Positions 7,203-11,670 of a stretch of DNA of 11,670 nt are shown in pieces. Both the position numbers and the translations under genes were made by a program. Within the stretch, counting starts at the first letter, position 1; each line of letters opens with the position of its first letter. The stretch is from Deltaproteobacteria bacterium (lineage in GTDB: Bacteria; Desulfobacterota; Desulfuromonadia; Desulfuromonadales; Geopsychrobacteraceae): NCBI GenBank assembly GCA_009993495.1, contig JAACTI010000113.1, positions 1 through 11,670 of the forward strand. Direction: 5' to 3'. A model generated the notes under the pieces. The model made no database searches. It was not told where the DNA came from and saw nothing but the letters and a program-made list of their open reading frames with translations.

Positions 7203-7970
7203 ATGTCGAAAATAGTCACGGTGGCCAATCAAAAGGGCGGCGTAGGTAAAACGACAACCGCGGTTAATCTGGCGGCCTCCCTCGCCGTTGCTGAAAAGCG
7301 CACACTTCTAATTGATATGGATCCACAGGCGAATGCATGTAGCGGCCTTGGTGTTGACAAAACATCAATAATAACAACAATATATGACGTTTTGGTTGGT
7401 GATGCCCAGGTGGAGGACGTCATCGTGGGCTGTGAAATTAAATATCTCAGTGTGCTGCCGTCTAACACGAATCTTATTGGTGCGGAAATTGAGCTGATCG
7501 CTGAAGACGAACGCGAGTTGAAGCTGAAGCGGGTCATTGCCGCCATCGCCCAGAATTACGATTACATTATCGTTGATTGCCCCCCGTCTTTATCTCTGCT
7601 GACTCTCAATGCACTGACGGCGGCCAACGAAGTTTTAATCCCCTTGCAGTGTGAATTTTACGCCATGGAGGGATTGGGGCAGTTGATGCAGTCAATCCGT
7701 TTGATTCAGGGTGAACTCAACCCTGGCTTGAAAATTGGTGGAATTTTGCTGACCATGTTTGATGGCAGAAATAATTTGTGTCGTCAGGTCAGCGAAGAAA
7801 TTCGCACCCATTTTGGCAAAAAAGTTTTTCAGACGATTATTCCACGTAATGTGCGTTTGTCCGAGGCGCCAAGTTATGGCAAGCCCGCCTTACTTTACGA
7901 TATCGCCTCAAGTGGGGCGCGAGCCTACCTTGATCTTGCCCATGAGATCATTCAACGAGAGAGAACCTAA
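7203..7970 (+). CDS. parA: Chromosome partitioning ATPase ParA (Soj family)
   Basis: ParA is a Walker-type ATPase that binds the nucleoid non-specifically as an ATP dimer. ParB-parS stimulates its hydrolysis, which moves the origin toward the pole. The 255-residue product has the deviant Walker A KGGVGKTT (11-18), LLIDMDPQANA (Walker A'), IIVDCPPSLSLLTLNAL (Walker B) and the C-terminal FQTIIPRNVRLSEAPSYGKP block typical of chromosomal Soj/ParA. It lacks the long N-terminal DNA-binding extension of plasmid type Ia ParA. A strong AGGAG (7191-7195) stands 7 nt before ATG 7203. An in-frame reading from 7065 overlaps rsmG, has no family homology upstream and was not used. parB follows after 2 bp. 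Confidence 0.96.
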   Translation: MSKIVTVANQKGGVGKTTTAVNLAASLAVAEKRTLLIDMDPQANACSGLGVDKTSIITTIYDVLVGDAQVEDVIVGCEIKYLSVLPSNTNLIGAEIELIAEDERELKLKRVIAAIAQNYDYIIVDCPPSLSLLTLNALTAANEVLIPLQCEFYAMEGLGQLMQSIRLIQGELNPGLKIGGILLTMFDGRNNLCRQVSEEIRTHFGKKVFQTIIPRNVRLSEAPSYGKPALLYDIASSGARAYLDLAHEIIQRERT

Positions 7971-7972
7971 AC

Positions 7973-8836
7973 ATGGCAAAGCGACCCGCGCTTGGAAAGG
8001 GAATCGGAGCCTTGCTCAATAGTGCCGTTCAGGAAGGGGGCAAAAAATATTTTCAATGCCCGATTGAAGAACTGCTCCCTCATAGTAACCAGCCGCGCAA
8101 GAACTTCAACGAAGCCAGCCTGGCCGAATTGACGGCCTCGATTAAAGAAAAGGGCGTCATTCAGCCTCTGGTTGTGCGTAGAGTTGGTGAACACTATCAA
8201 ATAATCGCGGGTGAACGTCGGTGGCGTGCGGCGCAACGCGCCGGGCTCGATAAACTACCCGTGGTGATTCAAGATGTCAGCGAAGATTCCGCCCTTGAGA
8301 TTGCTCTGATAGAAAATATTCAGCGTGAAGATTTAAACCCGCTTGAAGAGGCCGAAGCCTACCAAAACTTGATTAAAGTGTTTGACCTGTCTCAGGAAGA
8401 AGTTGCCAAGCGAGTTGGTAAGGAGCGACCCACCATCACCAATGCCCTGCGACTCTTGAAACTCCCCGCATCAATCCGCGAGAAACTTCTTGTTGGACAA
8501 TTAAGTATGGGGCACGCGCGGGCTATTTTGTCCCTTGATGACGATGAAGATATGGTCGAGGCCGCCCGGCAAGTTATGGCACGTAAATTATCTGTGCGTG
8601 ACACCGAAAAGCTGGTTAAAAAAATTAAAAATTTTACTGGTGCGGCTAGTATAAAAAAAACCGTGCCGCCGCCAGACCCGAACCTGGATGCACTTATCAG
8701 CTCATTGACCCAGTATCTGGGGGCTCAAACCCGCATTGCACCCAGGTCTGATGGCCGGGGTGGCAAGCTAGAAATAAACTATCAGAGTCTCGATGAACTT
8801 GATCGGATCCTCGAACGTATCGGGCTCGCAACGTAA
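7973..8836 (+). CDS. parB: Chromosome partitioning protein ParB (Spo0J), CTP-dependent parS-binding clamp
   Basis: ParB binds parS, then slides along DNA as a CTP-bound clamp and activates ParA. The 287-residue product starts with RPALGKGIGALL, the N-terminal ParA-interacting segment. The ParB/sulfiredoxin-like domain carries the CTP-binding motif GERRWRA (80-86) and ENIQREDLNPLEEA (114-127). A helix-turn-helix (about 139-163, QEEVAKRVGKERPTITNALRLLKLP) follows. The C-terminal dimerisation domain ends YQSLDELDRILERI. Its cognate parS lies at 4595-4610 in the same window, which completes a chromosomal ParABS system near dnaA. A run of eight A residues lies in the linker coding region near 8653-8660, within an intact frame. 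Confidence 0.96.
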   Translation: MAKRPALGKGIGALLNSAVQEGGKKYFQCPIEELLPHSNQPRKNFNEASLAELTASIKEKGVIQPLVVRRVGEHYQIIAGERRWRAAQRAGLDKLPVVIQDVSEDSALEIALIENIQREDLNPLEEAEAYQNLIKVFDLSQEEVAKRVGKERPTITNALRLLKLPASIREKLLVGQLSMGHARAILSLDDDEDMVEAARQVMARKLSVRDTEKLVKKIKNFTGAASIKKTVPPPDPNLDALISSLTQYLGAQTRIAPRSDGRGGKLEINYQSLDELDRILERIGLAT

Positions 8837-8920
8837 ATTTACCCAAAGTCTTGAGCGCGCGAGAAACATGGCCCGAGCTAATCTTCCGCGGGGCGCATGA
8901 CTTCATCCTTGGAGCTTTGC

Positions 8921-8940
8921 TGTCGCCACTCAGGCGGACA
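8921..8940. other. Imperfect hairpin in the parB-bactofilin spacer
   Basis: TGTCGCC (8921-8927) can pair with GGC-G-GACA (8933-8940) around an ACTCA loop, giving seven base pairs with one bulged G. No T-run follows on either strand, so a Rho-independent terminator is not supported. It could be an RNA structure at the end of the parAB message or chance. I see no gene in the rest of the 8837-9030 spacer. Confidence 0.3.
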
Positions 8941-9030
8941 AATACCCGTTCCATGGCTGTCTTGGGTTCTGCATGCTGAATTACTACAAATTGACAGGAT
9001 CGACTTTTGCTGGGATGTGGTGGGAACAGA

Positions 9031-9387
9031 GTGAAAAAAATCGAAAAATCTGAAATCAAGGCGTTTTTGGGGGCAGGCAGTTATTTTGAAGGCAAGCTGA
9101 GCTTTGATGAGGTTGTGCGCATTGATGGCAAGTTCAGCGGCGAAATTCAGTCGTCAGACACCTTGATTATTGGCGACACCGCCGAAGTTGAAGGCAGTAT
9201 TCAGGTTGGGCTTTTGATACTCAGTGGGAAATTTAAAGGGCAGGTTGTCGCAAGCACCGGGATTGAATTATTAGGTAAGGCCCGCGTGACTGGTCTCCTG
9301 CAAACACCCCAGTTAAAAATCGCGGAAACGGTTAATTTTAACGGCGAAATAAAGATGCCGTCCACCGATGCGGCAAGCAGTGAATAG
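9031..9387 (+). CDS. Bactofilin-family cytoskeletal protein (polymer-forming beta-helix)
   Basis: Bactofilins polymerise without nucleotide through a short right-handed beta-helix. They act as membrane-associated scaffolds for polar proteins, cell-wall enzymes or chromosome-segregation factors. From GTG 9031 the product is 118 aa. An N-terminal KKIEKSEIKAFLGAGSYFEGKL leads into repeated short strands (VRIDGKFSGEI, LIIGDTAEVEGSI, LILSGKFKGQV, IELLGKARVTGLL, LKIAETVNFNGEI), the bactofilin core. A short Ser/Ala-rich tail follows. Upstream TTG 9007 would add eight residues of unfamiliar sequence, and the GTG has a GGTGGGA-type ribosome site (9019-9025). Its place after parAB is suggestive, because Myxococcus bactofilins are known to bind and position ParABS. 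A role here is inference. Confidence 0.88.
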   Translation: MKKIEKSEIKAFLGAGSYFEGKLSFDEVVRIDGKFSGEIQSSDTLIIGDTAEVEGSIQVGLLILSGKFKGQVVASTGIELLGKARVTGLLQTPQLKIAETVNFNGEIKMPSTDAASSE

Positions 9388-9442
9388 CGCCAGGATCAGC
9401 TGTCCGGTGCCCGACAAAAAGTGGTTAATTTCGCAAAAAAAG

Positions 9443-9472
9443 TTGACATCTGCGGCGGCATTATGTTAGCAA
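9443..9472 (+). promoter_or_regulatory. Probable sigma-70 promoter of the atp operon
   Basis: A perfect TTGACA -35 box (9443-9448) is followed, after 18 bp, by a TAGCAA -10-like element (9467-9472) carrying an extended-type TG at 9464-9465. A TAAAAT at 9495-9500 is a possible second -10, but without a good -35. The predicted leader to the atpF' GTG is about 90 nt. The -35 is convincing and the exact -10 is not. Confidence 0.5.
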
Positions 9473-9516
9473 TCGCCTGTTTTTCGGCCTTTGGTAAAAT
9501 AAATTCTCAAAAATCG

Positions 9517-9548
9517 CTGTATACAGTATACCTGTTTGTCATAAACAG
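9517..9548. repeat. Palindromes and inverted repeat in the atp operon leader
   Basis: CTGTATACAG (9517-9526) is a perfect 10 bp palindrome. It is overlapped by GTATAC-A-GTATAC (9519-9531), a direct repeat of a palindromic hexamer. CTGTTT (9532-9537) and AAACAG (9543-9548) then form a perfect 6-bp inverted repeat with loop GTCAT. The repeats lie between the putative promoter and the atpF' ribosome site, so they could be an operator or a weak leader hairpin. No regulator can be named from the sequence. Confidence 0.4.
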
Positions 9549-9569
9549 AACGTTAACAAGGAATCTATT

Positions 9570-9998
9570 GTGATCAGTCTGGACTCGACGCTGTTTTTGC
9601 AGTTTATCAATTTTGTTGTTCTGATGTTTATTCTGAACAAAATTTTGTATCGCCCGCTCATGAAGGTTATGGCGCAACGCCGTGAGCAAATTGAGGGCGA
9701 TAAAACCCGGGCTCAAAGTCTCGAAAGTGCGATTGACGCCAAAATGAAACGCTATCAACAGCAGTTAGCCGACGCAAAAGCTGAAGCGGTCATCGAGCGA
9801 AACCTGTTACGCAAGACAGCCCAGCAGCAGGAATCGGCGCTGACTGCTGAAGCGCAGCAAAAAGCTGCCAGCCGCATCAAGGCAATTCGCACTCACGTTG
9901 AACAGGAAGCGTCTGATGCACGCCGGATCCTGCATCAGGGGGTCGATGAGCTGGCCGGGCAAATTGCTACGAAAGTTCTGGGCCGCAAACTGGTCTGA
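9570..9998 (+). CDS. atpF': F0F1 ATP synthase subunit b' (peripheral stalk)
   Basis: This is the first of two adjacent b-type subunits that together form the stator stalk joining F0 to F1. The 142-residue product has one N-terminal membrane helix (FLQFINFVVLMFILNKILYRPL), then the MKVMAQRREQIEGDK hinge and a long, highly charged Ala/Gln/Glu/Lys coiled coil, ending in ELAGQIATKVLGRKL. GTG 9570 is the start, with AAGG (9558-9561) 8 nt upstream. Having separate b and b' genes at the head of an atp cluster is usual in the Geobacter/Desulfuromonas group, cyanobacteria and some alphaproteobacteria. The next gene starts 16 bp downstream. Confidence 0.92.
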   Translation: MISLDSTLFLQFINFVVLMFILNKILYRPLMKVMAQRREQIEGDKTRAQSLESAIDAKMKRYQQQLADAKAEAVIERNLLRKTAQQQESALTAEAQQKAASRIKAIRTHVEQEASDARRILHQGVDELAGQIATKVLGRKLV

Positions 9999-10014
9999 AA
10001 AAAAAGGAAAATCA

Positions 10015-10596
10015 ATGCGCGTAAAACGTAAAATTTTGCTGACTCTTGTTCTCCTTGGGGTGACAACCGGGCTTGCTTACGCCACTGGAGGCGAGGGGCA
10101 TCACGTTGCTTCCGGTGTTCTGCTCAAAGACTTTCTGTATCGGGTTTTCAATTTTGCCATTATGGCTGCTATCCTGATCTATTTTGTGACCAAACCGATC
10201 AAAAAAGGTCTCAGTGGTCGCAGTGAAGAGGTTGCCAAGGCCTTGGCCGAAGCCGAACAGATCAAGCAACACGCCGAAGCCCGTTTTGCCGAGTATGACC
10301 AGAAACTTGCGGCTGCGGATGCGGAAATAGCGCAGATAGGCGCCGCTATTCGCCGCGAAGGCGAGTTAGAGAAAGAAAAAATTCTCGCGACTGCCCGTGA
10401 AACAGCAGTGAAAATTGAAAAAGAGGCTGAAAATGCTGCCGCTCAGGAAGTTGCCCGCGCCCGCGCCGCCCTGCAAGCCGAAGCTGTCAAGTTGGCGGTC
10501 GATGTGGCCGAGCAGATGTTGAAGAAAAACTTTACCAACGCAGACGATAGCCGTCTGATTGATGAGTATATGCAAAAAGTGGGAGACTTACATTGA
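10015..10596 (+). CDS. atpF: F0F1 ATP synthase subunit b, with N-terminal signal-like leader
   Basis: This is the second stator b subunit. From ATG 10015 it is 193 aa. A basic N-terminus and hydrophobic stretch (RVKRKILLTLVLLGVTTGLAYATGG) resemble a cleavable signal peptide ending around AYA. A short Gly/His segment follows, then the true membrane helix (VFNFAIMAAILIYFVTKPI) and a long Ala/Glu coiled coil reaching AEQMLKKNFTNADDSRLIDEYMQKV. AAGGA (10004-10008) lies 6 nt before the ATG. An in-frame reading from 9898 inside atpF' has no stalk-like sequence and was rejected. It overlaps atpH by 4 bp (TTGA). The extra leader distinguishes it from the E. coli b subunit, and I recall the same form in deltaproteobacterial relatives. 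Confidence 0.93.
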   Translation: MRVKRKILLTLVLLGVTTGLAYATGGEGHHVASGVLLKDFLYRVFNFAIMAAILIYFVTKPIKKGLSGRSEEVAKALAEAEQIKQHAEARFAEYDQKLAAADAEIAQIGAAIRREGELEKEKILATARETAVKIEKEAENAAAQEVARARAALQAEAVKLAVDVAEQMLKKNFTNADDSRLIDEYMQKVGDLH

Positions 10597-11135
10597 GCCA
10601 GAGTGCAATTTCTATCCGTTATGCCAAGGCTCTTTTGGCGCTAGGTAAAGAGCAGGGGCAGGTTGAGCCCTACGCCGATGAATTGGTTGCTGTCGCCGCC
10701 GTTATGGAACGTGAGAGTTTTTTGCGGCAACTCCTCGACAGCCCAGCATTTGCTCTGGAAAAAAAGGTTGCCATTGTTGCCGATGTGGCTGAAACCATGA
10801 AGCTGAGTGATGGGATGAAACGCTTTCTCGGTTTGTTACTTGAGAAAGGAAGGTTTGGGAAAATTCCCCAAATTTCAAAGAATTACCGCCAGTTTGCCGA
10901 TGAATTGGCTGGGATTATAAGAGCGACCCTGACATCGGCGCAGATTCTTGATGAGGCAACCGGGGCTAAAATACGCGGTGGGCTGGAAAAGCAGACCGGC
11001 AAAAAGATTGTCTTGAATCTTGAAGTTGATAAAAAACTCATTGGTGGTGTTAAGGCTGAAATGGGGGGAAAATTGTTTGATGGTAGTGTGAAAACCCAGC
11101 TGAAGCAGATCGCCGATACCTTAGCAAAGGGATAA
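10593..11135 (+). CDS. atpH: F1F0 ATP synthase subunit delta
   Basis: Delta (OSCP) caps the F1 head and fastens it to the b/b' stalk. The 180-residue product begins SAISIRYAKALLALGKEQGQVEPYADEL, the usual helical N-terminal domain. It contains FLGLLLEKGRFGKIPQI and closes with the beta-sheet domain motif LIGGVKAEMGGKLFDGSVKTQLKQI, all characteristic of AtpH. The start is TTG 10593, overlapping the atpF stop (TTGA), with GGGAG (10581-10585) 7 nt upstream, so coupled translation is likely. A full-length, ordinary family member. Confidence 0.95.
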   Translation: MSQSAISIRYAKALLALGKEQGQVEPYADELVAVAAVMERESFLRQLLDSPAFALEKKVAIVADVAETMKLSDGMKRFLGLLLEKGRFGKIPQISKNYRQFADELAGIIRATLTSAQILDEATGAKIRGGLEKQTGKKIVLNLEVDKKLIGGVKAEMGGKLFDGSVKTQLKQIADTLAKG

Positions 11136-11144
11136 TAAAATATC

Positions 11145-11670
11145 ATGGAAATCAGAGCAGAAGAAATCAGTGCCATTATCAAGAAGCAGATTGAAGGCTT
11201 TGGCCGTGAAGTCGAAGTTAGTGAAACAGGAACCATTATTTCGGTTGGTGACGGGATTGCCCGGATTTATGGTTTGGACAAGGCCATGGCCGGCGAGTTG
11301 CTGGAATTTCCCGGCGGCACCATGGGCATGGTTCTGAACCTCGAAGAAGACAATGTTGGTGCCGCGATTCTGGGCGATTCCGAACATATTAAAGAGGGCG
11401 ACCAGGTGAAACGCACCGAGCAAATTGTGCGCGTTCCCGTTGGCGATGCCCTGATTGGCCGGGTCGTCAATGGTATTGGCATTCCCATCGATGGCAAGGG
11501 CGAAATCGCCACCGAAACCTACAGTCAGGTTGAACTTAAGGCTCCCGGCATTGTCGCGCGCAAGTCGGTTCATGAGCCGATGCAGACGGGTCTTAAGGCA
11601 ATTGATGCCATGGTTCCCATCGGTCGAGGTCAGCGCGAACTTATAATCGGTGACCGTCAAACCGGAAAAA
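11145..11670 (+). CDS. atpA: F1F0 ATP synthase subunit alpha, N-terminal part (truncated by window edge)
   Basis: Alpha is the regulatory nucleotide-binding subunit of the F1 hexamer. From ATG 11145 there are 175 complete codons to the window end. MEIRAEEISAIIKKQIEGF is the delta-contacting N-terminus. The beta-barrel domain follows (ETGTIISVGDGIARIYGLD, ELLEFPGGTMGMVLNLEEDNVGAAILG), then VGDALIGRVVNGIGIPIDGKG and KAIDAMVPIGRGQRELIIGDRQTGK. The window stops at the Lys of the GDRQTGKT Walker A motif (from residue 169). The ribosome site is weak: AAAGGGA (11126-11132) is 12 nt from the ATG. The genes expected next (gamma, beta, epsilon) are outside the window. Confidence 0.97.
   Translation, partial: MEIRAEEISAIIKKQIEGFGREVEVSETGTIISVGDGIARIYGLDKAMAGELLEFPGGTMGMVLNLEEDNVGAAILGDSEHIKEGDQVKRTEQIVRVPVGDALIGRVVNGIGIPIDGKGEIATETYSQVELKAPGIVARKSVHEPMQTGLKAIDAMVPIGRGQRELIIGDRQTGK

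Noticed and set aside
7838..7853. Possible second parS inside parA (TATTCCACGT)
   Set aside because: Only the left half matches parS; the right half (AATGTG) breaks the palindrome, and it encodes the conserved IIPRNVRLSEAP stretch of ParA.
8697..9059. Minus-strand open frame of 120 codons across the parB-bactofilin spacer
   Set aside because: It overlaps the 3' end of parB and the start of bactofilin, and its translation shows no domain, repeat or membrane pattern, so a real gene is not supported.
9388..9420. Possible terminator after bactofilin (GGA/TCC around CAGCTG)
   Set aside because: Only three or four base pairs form and no T-run follows, so a Rho-independent terminator is not supported.
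9898..10014. Upstream in-frame extension of atpF starting within atpF'
   Set aside because: The added 39 residues are an out-of-frame reading of atpF'. ATG 10015 has an ideal ribosome site and starts a typical b-subunit leader.
11121..11660. Minus-strand open frame of 179 codons
   Set aside because: It lies entirely opposite the unmistakable atpA reading frame, has no recognisable family motif, and is a shadow of the biased codon use of atpA.

Overview
The window is a conserved chromosomal core segment from next to the replication origin. Gene order on the + strand is rpmH, rnpA, yidD, yidC, mnmE, mnmG, rsmG, parA, parB, a bactofilin gene, atpF' (b'), atpF (b), atpH and atpA. A divergent, truncated dnaA lies at the left edge. 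From memory, this order, with a b'/b pair of F0 subunits, a secreted-type leader on the b subunit and a bactofilin between parB and the atp cluster, fits Desulfobacterota, most likely the Desulfuromonadales/Geobacter relatives. That assignment is inferred from synteny only and was not checked by a search.

Layout. 1-613: N-terminal 204 codons of dnaA on the minus strand. 614-772: divergent dnaA/rpmH promoter region. 773-3205: rpmH, rnpA, yidD and yidC, tightly packed (55 bp gap, then a 23 bp overlap, then 1 bp). 3219-7132: the tRNA/rRNA modification genes mnmE, mnmG and rsmG, with a perfect parS palindrome in the 36 bp mnmE-mnmG gap. 7203-8836: parA-parB, 2 bp apart. 8837-9030: spacer, followed by bactofilin (9031-9387). 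9388-9569: a spacer with a probable promoter and inverted repeats. 9570-11670: atpF'-atpF-atpH-atpA, with atpA cut by the window end inside its Walker A motif.

How it fits together. DnaA starts replication. ParA, ParB and parS segregate the newly copied origin, and a bactofilin scaffold is a plausible polar or cytoskeletal partner. RnpA matures tRNA. MnmE and MnmG jointly modify tRNA wobble uridines, RsmG methylates 16S rRNA and RpmH is a 50S protein. YidD and YidC serve membrane-protein insertion, and F0 ATP synthase subunits are known YidC clients.

Most genes are ordinary housekeeping genes and I found no evidence of a novel defence, mobile or biosynthetic system. The most unusual property is base composition. 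The dnaA to mid-yidC part is extremely AT-rich (hand-counted sample lines about 17-25% GC). GC then rises through the 3' half of yidC and mnmE to about 45-60% or more from mnmG onward. Other points of interest are the parS site inside an operon leader, the apparent absence of jag/khpB between yidC and mnmE, and an SKSD form of the MnmE G4 motif.
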